Of a DNA stretch of 64,000 bases, positions 1-13,200 are shown one piece after another. Position 1 is the stretch's first letter; every line of letters starts with the position of its first letter. The position numbers and the translations under genes were made by a program. Origin of the DNA: Ectocarpus siliculosus (lineage: Eukaryota > Sar > Phaeophyceae > Ectocarpales > Ectocarpaceae). The notes beneath the pieces were generated by a model that was not told the DNA's origin, did no database searches, and saw nothing but the letters and a program-made list of their open reading frames with translations. The DNA is taken from the NCBI GenBank assembly GCA_000310025.1, contig FN648938.1, positions 137,937-201,936 of the forward strand, read 5' to 3'.

Positions 1-75
1 CGGCAAATTGTATAGATTCAGCGCACTCAGGCCACCAAGCAGTTCAGGAAGTCGGGCCCGGGGGAGTGCACTCAT
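1..75 (-). CDS. possible partial exon at left edge, leucine-rich
   Basis: The minus strand is open from an ATG at 75-73 to the window edge and reads MSALPRARLPELLGGLSALN and onward. The spacing of Leu and Pro (LPELLGGLSAL..L..LP) resembles a leucine-rich repeat, but only 25 codons are visible. The frame can also be extended leftward of the ATG to an AG after a C-rich tract near 97-125, so it could be an internal exon. Its phase does not fit directly after the exon ending at 1420, so it may belong to another gene or lie beyond an unseen exon. Function is not known. Confidence 0.22.
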   Translation of the reverse strand, partial: MSALPRARLPELLGGLSALNLYNLP

Positions 76-757
76 TTTTTGCATGCCGTAGCTTTCAGCC
101 CTTTCCCCGGGGGGGGGGGGGGGGGGATGAGACACGCCCTCGGTCACACAGGTGGGTCTACGATACACGCTACAACGCGGAGAAAACACACACACGAAAA
201 CACAAGCGAGTGAACCAACCTCAACGAACGTTTTTCCGAGGCGCCTGCCTTACCGACCACCCCAAGCTGAAAACACCCACCTCCAAATTGATTGATTCTC
301 CAACAGACAGAAAACGTTTTCCACCAAGTCTTACGAGAGGGGAAGGCACCGCCGCTGCTGATAATATCATGCTCGGAAAAAGAAGCAGGACTACGGGGGC
401 GGGGGGGGGTCCTGCCAGTTCTCTTTGTATGCTTCTAGTCTACAGGTATGTACCTACCGTGGTCCCCGAATAACACGGTGGCGGGGCAGCTGATAACGAC
501 CGCCTTATATGGGGCCGCCGCGCCGTACTCAATGTATATTCCGTCTATATGTATGCCCGTATTTTCTTCCCGCCAAACATAGCGCGACCGCCTTACTTAA
601 GACCGCCTTCTTCGGGGACCCCCACTGCTGGACTGGTGCGTTAAGCTTGCCGTCTGGCGGCATGCCTCACCTCCGGTGTCAGGCGGTTCGTGTCCAGATC
701 CCACAGACGCTGGCATGCCAGTGCGGGGTCCTCCAACTCTTCTTCGGTCGGTTCTTA

Positions 758-787
758 AAAAAAAAAAATATATATATATATATATAT
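758..787. repeat. A12 run plus (TA)n tract
   Basis: A run of A passes into about ten TA units. Apart from this the 97-1243 stretch holds nothing I can support as coding; it is probably intron or spacer of the minus-strand gene to its right. Confidence 0.85.
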
Positions 788-1243
788 GACGTCATGCGAG
801 GGGCGAACAGCAAATAACAACGCGCGGGAGGGAGAAAAAAGAAGACAAAGAGTGGAACAAGGTATGTACCGTCGAAAATGTAGAACCTGAAGACAAAAGC
901 CAATGTATCTGCTTGGACAACCACAACAGCAAGAGGGTCAAGGCAGTGTGCTCGTGCGACGGAGGGACGGTAAATGAGCGGGTTTAAAAGAACAACACGG
1001 CGAGAACAAAAAAGAAGCCCGCAAAGCGTCACGTGTGGGCCGGCGAAACAAGTACGAACACCCGCCCACCTCTTGCACGGGAGGGGCCCACATTCAGCGG
1101 GAACGAGGCAAAAATCAATGTTGAAACGGTGCAGGGTGAGTTGACACCAGATAACGCAAGGCATCCCCAAAGCAAGAACAGCAAAAGGTGCAAAACAAAT
1201 TGAGCGAAACGAAAGAGCAGCAAAATTGCACCCGCGTGCTGTG

Positions 1244-1300
<57 letters not shown>
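1244..1300. repeat. (CT)n microsatellite
   Basis: About 28 perfect CT units on the plus strand, interrupted only at the end. It lies in what would be the second intron of the minus-strand gene. It is complementary in orientation to the (GA)n tract at 1584-1815. Confidence 0.95.
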
Positions 1301-1304
<4 letters not shown>

Positions 1305-1419
1305 TCTCTCGATCGAGGAGCAGAGAAACAAAATCTCGTTTCACAACGAAGGCCTCCTCTACGGACGTAAAAACCACCAACACAGCGGCAAAACACGACC
1401 GCCATCTCTCCACTCTCAC

Positions 1420-1631
1420 CAACAGGAGGGTCGAACGTCTCAAGAGCTTCGATGGTCCCCTCCAAGAAGGCTTGCAGCTCGTCGACGGTGGGGGGCTCGT
1501 CCCTCGTAGCCGTGTTGCTGCGAACGTCCCACCCGGCCTCGGCAAACTTCTCCCTCACCACCTCTCGGACCTGGAGGCGCAAGGGGAGGAAGGGAGGGAG
1601 GGAGGGAGGGGGGTGGGGAGAGAACGAGAGG

Positions 1632-1702
<71 letters not shown>

Positions 1703-2145
1703 TGAGAGAGAGAGAGAGAAACAGGCAGAGAGAGAGAGAGACGGAGAGACAGAGAGAGACGGAGAGACAGAGAGAGACGGAGAGACAGAGAGAGACGGAG
1801 AGACAGAGAAGTGGATAAACAATCAGCGACGAATTTTCGTCGTGGTGACATTTTTTTTTGACGCACCAGAAAAACAAAAGAGAGAGAGATCAACAACACC
1901 GAGACAGAGAAACAGAATACACACCACACCCCTCCGCCCGTCACCAACTAAGATCGTCCCTCTTTTAACGCTTAAAAGCCCGGTGTCCTTACCCCCGGCG
2001 GAGTTCCACGGAGGGCGAGCCCAGTCTCCGTGGTGAGGTTCCTCAGGAAGGACGCCAGCTGCTCGTCCGTGGGGGGGTTGCCATCGTGCTCGGGCGAGGC
2101 CACGAAGCCCACCTTGTTCTTGAGTAGGTGGCGAAGCGACTCCAT
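1420..2145 (-). CDS. unknown protein, 5' end of a minus-strand gene (two exons seen)
   Basis: Exon 1 runs 2145-1993 (ATG at 2145, 51 codons) and ends at a GTAAGG donor. Exon 2 runs 1570-1420, starts after CTCCAG and ends at a GTGAGA donor in phase 1. The joined start reads MESLRHLLKNKVGFVASPEH and continues with a charged, helix-rich stretch. The two exons each carry a similar short pattern (PPTDEQLASFLRNLT and PPTVDELQAFLEGTI), which suggests an internal repeat of about 45 residues. Codon use is GC-rich in third positions and unlike the surrounding simple repeats. No further exon could be placed with the right phase before the left edge, so the 3' end is open. I do not recognise the family. 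The gene is divergent from the long plus-strand gene that starts at 4274. Confidence 0.55.
1584..1815. repeat. (GGGA)n / (GA)n / 18-bp GA-rich minisatellite in an intron
   Basis: The tract begins with GGGA units, passes into about 30 GA units, and ends with four copies of an 18-bp unit (GGAGAGACAGAGAGAGAC). It fills most of the 422-bp intron 1571-1992 of the minus-strand gene. The long open frames over it on both strands are products of the repeat. Confidence 0.93.
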
Positions 2146-4273
2146 GCCTCTCCTCTCTACCAGATAAGAGTGGCTGCTCTCGCGGTCGCTCTTGGTCTTG
2201 TTCTTAGATGTTGGGCGGCTGCAGCGACAGCATGCGCAGCGATTTCCAGACGGGTCGTTCGACGAGGTATGATACTCACGACGTATCGTGAGGTAAAGGG
2301 GTTTGTAGCATCATCAAGCTTCTTAGCGGCGCTTGGATGAACAGGGGTCGCAATTTTTCCTCAATAAGTTCGCGTATGCATACCTCCCGCCGCCGCCACG
2401 AGCACACTACTGCTGTACCTTCCCTCCTGAAATGATTCAAGAGACTTACGGTCCGTGACCAACCATGCACGTTTTGTTCGACAACTTTTAAAAAAGAAAC
2501 GGATTGAAAGGTGGAACATTGACATATTCGTGATCGCCTCGTGGTCGACTTATGGTGAAAGCTGCAGAGTTTTTGTCGTTCGGAGAAAATGCGTGATTGT
2601 GGACAATCATGATCCACGGAACCCCCCTACAGTATATCACCGCGGTGCCCCCATTTATCGCAACGGAGCCCCCGAGCCCCCTCCGCGATTCCCCCGCATC
2701 TGCATTACTTACCGCATATATTTGGCGCCAATACAAAATGCGCTGTTCTCGCGAAGTTTATTTTTTGTCCGAGAAAAAAGAGCAACCGCCGGGCTTTTGA
2801 CGAGAGGAATCAGTTGCCGCAATCGTTTTTGAAATCCCACGGTTATAGATGTCCCGAACGAATCGATGGAAAATGGCCTTCCAGATGCAGATGGCGGTCA
2901 GATGGTCGTTGTCTCCCAGAATATTAAAGAAAATCAGAAATCAAACGAGAACACAGGTTGCCGGGGTGGAAATTGCGAGAGCTGCACCAATCCGTTGAGA
3001 TATTCGCATACGTTGAAGTGCATCCGCCTCAACGAAATGATGCAACAATTTCCATTTTTTCCAGCACAAAGGTCAAAGAGTAAAAAAAAAAAAAATCCGT
3101 AGAATGTTGCGCCTGGATGGCGTTATATTTATAATGGTACTTACAGATTTCTGACAAACGGCAATAAACAGTCGGCTTTCTACCCCAAGAAAGTGTACCT
3201 TGGTGCTGTGGTGAATGTTGAATCTGTTGTTGTGCATGGACCATACCGCAGTGTTTGCTCCGGTATACTTCGAATACAAGAGAAAGCCCGCTGCAAAAGA
3301 GGGATTTCGGCCCAAATGATACTTGAACGCCTGCAACCTCTAAGCGCCCTCTCCAAGACTATCCTAGACTGCATGTTAGAGGCATGCACAACGGCCTACA
3401 TTTATGCTTCAAAACAAAACAAACAGCAATTGGCTTCTGCGCGTATAAGAGAGCAGCAGAGCAGGTGTAGCAACACAAACCTTGCAGTATAGGTTGTGGG
3501 GGAAATCAAAATCAAAGATGAGGAACTCGGGCAGCAAATAATCAAACTTGCACCCGCTGTACGCCTAAACCCAACCAGCTGCTCGGTGCTGCGGATAAAA
3601 CAGATTTCGCGGCACACGTTCAGCATCGAGATGAGGAGGGCACAGGACGCTTGCTGCTACTCTGGCTCTCGCACGGCAGTAGTTGAACGACAGCCAGCGG
3701 TGCCCGCCGCAAGGTCTTGGTGCGGCGGAACACAAACCTGCCCGCTCCCGGGTGTCACATGTTCTGAGTCTAAAAATTGAGCAAACAAAGGTTTGCTGCG
3801 CTCACTAAACAGAGAAGACTATGTACCTCCAAAGAAAGGTTGCACCATGGGCAATGAGTGGGTCTTCACGTCACAGCTTACCTTCACACAGCAGACACTG
3901 GACTGGGCACTGGGCTAGACAGCTAAATAGACAGACCGGGACACCGGGACAGGGACAGACCACACTGGAGACCAGACGGCGGAGACCCCCCTACCTCCCC
4001 GCTTTAATTTCGGACCGCGTCCCCCCCCCCAACTAAGCGTTGCACGGGCCTGTGTGTGGGTGGCCGATACGCGGCAGTAGAGCTGAAAAAAGTTATCCTA
4101 GAAGCGGTACGTTACGGAGATGATCGAAATACACCTGTGAGACCAGTTCCGTGCCTAATGCTGGGGTGTAAACACGAAAGGTGTGTGCACGAACTCCTGT
4201 TCATGAAACATTTCGGATCTTGAAAATTGGTTGATAGATACGATCCAAATTAAGGATCGTGTGGGCAAGCAGG
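2146..4273. other. intergenic region between divergent genes
   Basis: About 2.1 kb between the start of the minus-strand gene and the start of the DUF4795-like gene. Short open frames occur on both strands, the best at 2866-3102 (+, 78 codons), but none has a family signature or convincing codon use. Both promoters should lie here; I see no clear TATA or initiator element. Confidence 0.6.
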
Positions 4274-7200
4274 ATGGATCCAAAAATTAACGACCATCTT
4301 GAGGGGGCAGTTGTTTCACAGCCATCAACTTCTGCTACTATTGCAGTGGTCGAATCGATGCCGTGTAGGATCAGCGATAGCAGCAATAATAGCTGCAACG
4401 GTGGAAACCGGCGGGAACACTTGAAGGCACAACTGGAGAGCCAAGTACAGGCGGCGCAGCACGGTCACAGGGGATTGGAATCAGCTCTCCACCTCATGTG
4501 CGAGCGATTGCTGGATCTAGAAGACTGTTGGCAGCAGGCACGATATGTAAGTAGTTGGTGATGTAAACAGTGGGACAAGAACTACTTTCAGAGTGTCATC
4601 ACCCCCCGTCGCTAGGCACATACGTACCTGTGGTACAGCAGTCTACATGAAGGCTACATAATGAAATAGTTTGGTAGTCTAATTTTAGTAATAAGTGTAC
4701 CCTCGAAATTGTCGTTTGGCTACAAGGCAGACGTTTTGACTACAATATGTAAAAAGTGTGTATTACGACAACGTTGCATGTGCAGTAGCTCTGGCTTGAA
4801 CTGCAAGCGCATAGCGCATTCGATGGCGTACAGCACACGTAGCGTGTAAACGTATACCTCGTCTTCTACATGTCGCCCTTCTGCAGCTTCAGAGAGACCT
4901 GTTTCGAAGCGAATCATATCGGTTGCGGCTACCTGTGGGACTAACAATTTGCCTTGTACCGGAACCGTACCACAGGAGAAGAAGAAAACAGAAGAGAAGT
5001 TCTTGGAGTTGCAGCAAGAGTGCCGGGATCGCCAGAACCACCTCTCGACATTGAACGACAACGTGCGGGAAGACCTGTGCCTCCTGCAATCGCGCGTTGA
5101 CACTCTAGCCGAAGCGCAAGTACCCGAGGATGACGCGATTCCGATCACTCCTGTCGCAGCGCCAGTCAATGACGCCGCAGTAGGACTGGTAGCGACGACG
5201 GCGGTGGTAGCGACAAGCGGCGACGGCAACGGGATGGACCACGAAGAAACGATGGCTGCGATGCGCCAAGAGCTGCACGCTCTGAGACGGAAGGTTGAAA
5301 TCATGGCTGCCAACGTGCTAGGAGAATCCGAGGGCGTGAGCACGGAAACCGCCCCTGGAGAAGAAGGAGGTAGGGAGAGGGAAGGAGCGCTGCTTCAAAG
5401 CAATAGTAGTGACGATGATAGTGCTGGCAAAAGTGGGACTGATGCTGAACAGGTGCCTTACGACATCGCCGACGTCGATGACGAGGAGAACACCACCAGT
5501 GACAGCCAGACGGATAATGAACGAGGGGCGTCGGGAGATCAAGGAGGGAAACCGCAGCAGCACGGACAAGAAGAAGACGGCGGCGAGAGTTCGAGGATAA
5601 TACTGAAAAAACGTACGGCGAGGAACCACTGGGCCCAAGTCCGACTTCATCGTGCTTTCCTAGTCAAGAAGATCAGGCGACAGGTGTGTGCCACCCGAGA
5701 ACGAACACAGACCCTTGGAAGGCGTTCTTGCACATTCGTACCCAATATTTCGTGTGGAGCGCTCTGTTCTACTTGAAAGTTCTACAGAAAGGCTGCTACA
5801 CGACCGTCCAACATGTGTCTCTGTCCACACAACAAGGATATAGAATAGACTCCAAGGGTGAGACTAAGTCCGGATCGGATTGTCCTCGAACTAAGGTTGC
5901 AAGCCGGAGTTGCTTGAAGAGATGCAACGTGCGTGAAGAAACAGCTAAAGCTATTGCTCGCAAAGAAGAGCTCGTGTAGATTTTCTTGCTGTGCACGAGC
6001 GTATACCGGTTGTCGGGGGTGTTCACCTGCGAATTTGGTCGAAATCTACCGACAACTGACACGAAGAACGAAACCCGAATACCTGAAGAGCCGAAACAAC
6101 TGGATCAACCAAATTGTCAGATGATGGCGGAGAGAAAAGTCAGCAAATCCGAGACCATCGTCACCAGGGTGGAACGCCTCGAAAAGGTGCGGGGAGCAAG
6201 GTTAATGGCCTGTGTGGTTGTGCGGAGGACGGGGGGTCGGTGGAACGGGAAGTTTGACTATTGCGGGAGGGAAGAGAGAAGGGAGAGAAAAAATAACATC
6301 CGTAGCCCGCGAGGCAACCGTTGCCCGCGATGCCACGGGAACTGTGCATGTACCCTTGCAAGAGGAGCGTCACAGTCAGCCTTACTTTTTCTTCACATCC
6401 GAGTGCACCTGCGGACGCTACGTCCGGTACGCATGTGCAGGCCCTGGGGGTCAACGTGTACACCACGGGATCCGGCCGTCTGGACACCTTGGCTCGCGAC
6501 GTGCGTCTTTCGCTGGCCATGATCGTCGAGTACCAAGCACGGGCGGCGAGGTAAGACATGCTTTCGTCTAGCCTACATACCACGTCGGGGAAACGTATGT
6601 AGCAGTACGATCTAGTTAGGGGGGGGTGACAGGGGCGCTTTCGCAGCTAGAACCCGACCCGATTTTTGATGCTTCGCCGCTATTTTTTTATTTTCAGTGT
6701 TTTGGGCCTCTGTTGTCGCAAAGTGACCAGAATCTTGCCGTTTGTAACCATTCAAAACGAAGGTGGACACGTGGAAGATGTTGTACCGATGCGTTGTGTC
6801 TGGTACAACTCGTTCAACAACGTACATTCGAAGTATGTTCTATCCCCGTTTGCATCCACCACTGATTTGGTCGCTTCCCTGTTCCCGACCCGATCCCAAC
6901 GTGCAAGCCGTTCCTCGTGCCCTATGCAAACCACGCCCACGCACGTACCCACCCACCCCACTCTTACCCCGACGGCTCTGATGGCACGTCTGGCACAGCG
7001 ACAATCTTTCAGCACCACTCTGCTTGTTCCCGGCGTGTGAGGGAGACCTGTCCATGATCTCCGCGGCGGTGATGATGCCCGAACAACCCAGAAGTAGTAC
7101 TAGACGCCCAAGTGGCGATGCCCATGATCGGAGGAGAGGCAGCCGCGAAACAAGAAGGTCCTGGTCGTCCATTTCGATGGGGACTTCTGACGAAGATAGC

Positions 7201-10200
7201 GGTGATAGCAGTGGCGGGGGTGACGGCGGGGGGACCGGCAGCACAGTGTGGGGGGGCGGAGGGGGAGGGGACGTGGGTCGACTGTGGCTGGCAGAAGATG
7301 CGGGTTACCTCTGCGTCGACCTTCTGCTCGAGAGGACGCTGGAGGAGCTCGCGGAGGGCCTAGCGTTTGCTGCCAGGTGGTGCCCATTTTTCTTTGTTCG
7401 GATACACCTGAAGTCATTGCTGCTGCCACCCAGGGTACCGTATCACACTTCTCCTGGTGAACTTCAGCTGTCCTCGATTGCATTTCCGTTACACAACGCA
7501 CCCCGTCGTCAGAATCGAGTCTGCGCGTGCTTTCCCCTACTCTGTGCTCCCGATGCCTTTGACTCAACCGATCACACATGCGCTCGATCATGTTTTTACA
7601 TGTTTTCGGGAAACGCTGCCGCTAGCCATGTCGAGAAAGGCAGGTCACAGTCGCTGGCCGCCTGCCGCGGCACCAGCAGCAGCGGCGGCGGCGGTGGCAT
7701 TACCGGCGGAGGGGGGAGTACCACGAGCGCCCGCGCGTCGGCATCGCGAGCTGCGGTGGACGTGGCAGGTTCCGCCGCTGCCGCAGCCGCAGCCGCTTCG
7801 ACGACTCGAAAGCCATCGTCGGTGCCCACGGAACACGATGGGCACCAACAAGAAGAAAGCGAACGAGGAAGTGCAACGTCCCTGAAGAAGGAGATCGGGC
7901 GGATGCAGGACCGCTGCACTAGGCTAGGTGCTCTGGTCGCACGGTTAGGAGTGGCGCAACAACATCACCTGGATGGACGAGGCAAAGGAGATCGAGCAGA
8001 AGCATGGGTGCAGGACGGAACCGGGCGAAGGCCAAGCGTGGTGTTTGCTGCAGAAGAGGTGCGGTCGCGCTACCCTAGCCTTACCCTTTCTTCGATCAAG
8101 GAGAAAGCGCACAGGGAGGGTTGAACCTTGGTCGTCAGGAGATACTTACATGAGCTGGCATAAGCGTTCTGAGGGTGAATTAAAATAGTTGGCGTCTCCT
8201 AGGTTGCTCATTTTGTCTTCCTTTTCCCTAGACTCCCGGGTATCATTTTTTTTCACTATTCACCCTCCTTCCGATCGTAACGTATTCTCAACCACAGATA
8301 ACTGGTTTATGCATGCAAGGTACATGCCTGACGTGATCCTAGAAAGGGGTCTCAAAGGGCGCTCTCTCGCGAGCGCTCTACCTCTTCTCGGGGCATTCAC
8401 AATCAATCTCACTACTTCACCTCGAAACTATGTACAGATAGCAACGTTTGGCCTCTGGCGGAATACCAGGCAATAAAGAAACGTTTTCTTCCAGAGTTTG
8501 TGGCTAGTCATGCTGAAGCTACCCTCCAGGAAGTTAGGGCGGGGGGGGCGACGACGGGGCGTGTACCCTTCTCTTCATATTGAGACAACCTCATTGCGTA
8601 GTTCCCTACCACGCCTTCCTGTACGCATAGCTATGCAACCAAAAGACGAAGTCGCAACGAGACACAGGTTTGCTGCGACCATACATTCCACTACCACGGT
8701 ACTGCCAACATTTCACCCACCATGCTTAACGAAAGCATGCCATCTCTCGCCACTCACTCGACAGCTTGTCCTCACCCTTCTCGATACGCAGCAATCAGAG
8801 GAGCGAGGTGACGTTAACCGTGACGCACAACGGCCGACCCCAGAGGCTGCAGCGGGGGCAATCGCGAGCGAGGTACGTCTTAACGATGGCTGGTGACGCG
8901 TCGAAAACTCCACCCGAAGACGGAAGTAGCGGCTACCGATATGTTCGTCAAGGTTTTCGACAGCCAGCCCGACTACAGTTGGTGCTTCGACATCAACAGT
9001 ATTGGGCGAGATTGTGCCCTTCCACCCCAACCTCCTCCCGAAACCTCTACAAAGTTACCTCTCCTGTTCACGCCATGACCGACGGTTTTCTAGGTACCTC
9101 GTCTGCAGGGCTAAAACGAGGCGTTCTTTAGTTAGCGAGTGGAGAAACGGAGCTCAATGTTGTCGCAACCAATGGTTTTATATTTGTAAACAGCTTCGGG
9201 GCTACTCCACTTTGTTGAACGTGGCCAGGCGAATCTTGAATTTACAACATCAGGTTTACCCAACAGCAAGGCGGTTCACTCTTGATACTGCTGATACTGC
9301 CACTCGTTTAAACAAACGACACAATATCACGCAAACCGCTTGGACTCTCGGCATCGGGAGAGCAGGTCCTACGTCTCTCCTGCGCGCTGGCGGGAGACCT
9401 GCAGTACCTCCTTTCCCGCCCGGCGTACTGCCGCGTCCTCGATGCGTTTGCCTTCACCCCCGGGCGCAAGTGCCTGTGCGGGAGAGATTTCGACACCGCC
9501 GGTACCGCTGCTGCTATCCCGGTTGTGCCCGCCGCCGCGCCCGCCTCCGCCAGAGGAAAAAACGGCGACGAACACGTCGGCAGGGGAAGTGGTGGTGACA
9601 ATGGTAGGGACAGAGACCAGGGAGGTGAGCCAAGACAGCAACCTCAATGGCAACGACAAGGCCAGGCGCAAGCCAATGACAGGGGCGCCGCGGAGGAACA
9701 TACGAACAGTGGTGCTACCGGCGGTGAAAGTGACGCAGGGACGGGGGACCGGGCTGGAAAAGGGCAGCACCAAAAACCACCACCGATGTTGAGGCATATG
9801 CCAACGTTCATGTCCGTGCCACTGACGGCGCAAAACGGGGGGGCGCGTCCATCGGGCGAAGGGTTTTTCGTCGTAGCAGGGGAAGGAGCTTTGGAAAAGG
9901 CGTCAGGATTCCGGGTGCGGTCGACACTTTACCAGGCAAGCGGATGTGCGTCACGTCGTGAGCAAGGAGATTGCGTGCCTTGGTGTAGCTGAGCTGCTGA
10001 AACCTTGTCACGTTACGACGGAAGCCCTTCCTGAGATCAGCACGGGATATCGTAGACGTGCTTGCCATGGATCGTAAGAATTGCGTTTGCGAGCAACAAA
10101 TGGCAGTGTACACCCCCCGCCGTCCACCTCAAAAGGCTACGACAACATACGCAACGGCAACAATTAATTGTACACCCTCCGCTGGCCTACCCCTCCTCCC

Positions 10201-13200
10201 CACAACAGTGCTTCGTCCTTTCCCTGGGCCACCTGTCGTCGTTCCTAGCGTCGGCGAGATCCCGCGCGGCTCACCGGGCGGTGTCTTCGCTGACGAAGGA
10301 GCTGAAGCGGGACGTTCTAGCGGCCGAGCTGGCGGCGAGGGAGTCGGTCGCGGCGGCGGCGGCGGCGCGCGCGGGAGCGAGGGAGGCCTCGGCAGAGGCG
10401 CTCGACGCCACCGCCAGGGCGGCGGCGGCCGCCGCCTCGGCTCGCAACGAGGGCAGCTTGCTGCTCGTGGAGGTAAGCTTGTTGCTCACCATGAGGGAAG
10501 CTTGCTGCTCACGGAGGTCAACGTTCGTTGTTGCTGGTGATAGTGGTGTGGTGGCTTTTGCTCTGTACACGGTATCCCAGCCTACCGTATCGACCCAATT
10601 GATACACACCGGCACCATGCCTAGGCGAATGGCAGTTGACCCCCCCCCCGAGAAAGTAGCGTCCGTGATAGCTTGATTTGGTCACATGTGCAGAGGGCGG
10701 AAGCAACATTGGCAGACGTATGAATGGTAATTCACGTCTCACGTAGCTTTAAATTTTTGGTATATTGCCGACAAACAAAGTAGCAAGGCCCAAGCGGGAA
10801 CAAAGCACCACACCCTGTGTTCGTGGCACCACACCTACGGTACACCGCGCAGTCTGCGCTAGATACCATATCCCCCGGAAGCTTGGTAGACGAAGGGGTC
10901 GACGAATAACAAACGATGGTGCGTCTCTGGAAAAGGTTCCTTTCCGACGCCGCTCCTGGCGTCGTTGGAAAATGTTATGCTGCGGAGATACCCACCTTCA
11001 ATGTCGATCCATTTCTTCCATCATGACACGTACAAAACACACCACTAGCCATTCCTCGGCTGCACCTCTTCCGTTGTGTCTTTCATCATCCCTGCGGCTC
11101 GACTGTTCTTGTTGTGTGGACCCTCTGGGGGGGTGGTTCTGTTTTCCCTGTTTTCTTTGGGTTTCATTTTCGATAGAACTCTGTTCAGTTGCGTGCTGCC
11201 TTCTCCCAACGACATCCCATCCTTGCTCACGCGGTACGCCGCCCTCTCCCCGCCCTTCCTGTTGGGGTTGAAAACAAAATCCTGGGGGTGTCCGGCAACA
11301 GTTCCACGAGCAGCTTGCGAAGGCAATGCGGGCCGAGAGGGACAGGCTGGAGCGCGACAACTACGAGCGCGCCAGGGCGGAGAGAGAGCGCGTGGGCCAG
11401 CTCTTGGAGTCACAGGCAAGGAAAACAACAGCCTCGTGTGCATCCGTACATACGTATCCTCTCGATCAGTGTATCTGGCCGACTCGCGAACCACGGCACT
11501 CGCCAAGATATACACCATGTGGCTTCCTTGCTGGCATGCCATGCTTACGTACATCTGAACCACAAGCGGGTGTGCGCGGATAATTTGCTCGTGGCTGGAC
11601 TTTGTCCAGCCAACAGTCGTCTTTCGGAAGACCCATGTATTGTGTAGACATGTCGCTCATGTTAACCAGTGCCTACAAGTAGTGGAGTTTCTCTGTAAGG
11701 TTACGTGGTTCCTACAATAAACGCATTGCTCTACGAAGGGGTTGGAAACTGGGACAATGTTCCAGCTAGTAGACACGTGGTCGACGCAACCAGACTGACC
11801 TCTCGCGTTCTCTGATGCAAAGCAGCGCCTGAAACTTAGTTTTCATTTGCTGCTCCCAGTATTACCCTGGGCATGGTAGCCTTAGCACTGAACAGTAAGG
11901 GGTCCACAATAAGTCCACGGCCCCCTTCATTGCGAAACGTCGACGTATACCCTCTTCTCCGTCTTTCTCGGCTTGTTATCGCAAGGATGCACGGGTCTAC
12001 AGCCTACTAACTAAGTCCGCAAACGTTAGTGTTTTTCTAGAAATACTTAGCCTCCCCCTTTGGCCTGAAAACAACCGTCAGTTGGGACATCTGAAGTCCC
12101 TCCTCGACGGCAAGGCCGGGCAGGAGGACCTGGCTTCCATCACGAGGGCCATGGGCGACGTCGAGGAGACTCTCACCGTGGTTCGACAGTCCATTCCCGG
12201 CGAAAAAGCCCTACAAGAACTCCAGGTGATAAATAACGTATGCATCTACCGCCATGATTGATTGTAGCTGTATCCAAAGAATGCAGACCTGTTTGAAGCA
12301 GTGGATGGGCAGTTAGAATCCGGCGGAGACACCAAAATCGTGGAACGCCACGCGCGAGAAACGCACCAACCAATGGACCAGCTTAACGGGCGGTCGCTTG
12401 GTGGCCCGTCCCCAGCGAAAATACCTTGTACGATCTCCGAGCGAAAAATAGAGCTCTTCATGTTGGTCGTTTGCGCGGTCTAGTGATCTTGCACGCAATC
12501 GTACTACTATGTTTATGCCCGACGTTCAAGAAAACTTCAACGGGTATGATACCCGGATAGAGCGGAGAAGAAGACAACTTTGAGATAACCTTGTCCAGAC
12601 GAGAATTGGGAGAAAAAGGGTCTGCAAGATTCTCCCACGCTGGGTGTTCCTTAGCCACGCTTGATGGCCGCTAGGGACCTACGTCTATGGAGACGCAATT
12701 TTCGACACCAACAGCTGGTCGCTTGTAAAAAGAATGGAATAAAACCGGGTGTACCAAGAAAATTAATTCATACGCAAAGCGCCTATTTATTTTGTTGTCC
12801 GTCATCACAGTGCAAGTTTCAAGCAAACATGCACATGGAAATGAAATTGAGCTGCCGAAATGAAACCCACACGAAAAATACTGCAATTTTGATCTCCCCA
12901 GGAGGCGTTGGCCCGGAAAGCCGACAAAGCCTATACCAAGCGAAAGATGGCGCTTCTGGTGTCGAGGGTATCCGCTCTTCTCCAGGAGGAGTCCGAAGAG
13001 CCATCGATGGCCAAGAAGTGTCTCAGCTGCGACCGCGCCTTCAACAAGCTCAGTTTCAAGGAGCTGGAACTGGCGCAGCAGGTGGGTAGACTACACATAG
13101 ACTAGATTATTCATTCAGCCTCTCCATGACCGTAGGCACACCACGCGGCTGCGAAGGCTTTACACAGCAGATTGATTAACCCTCTTGGGAGTGGGCGTCC

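Noticed and set aside
1115-1947. Long open frames rich in Leu/Ser or Arg/Glu
   Set aside because: They read through (CT)n and (GA)n repeats on both strands; only the unique 1420-1570 part looks coding.
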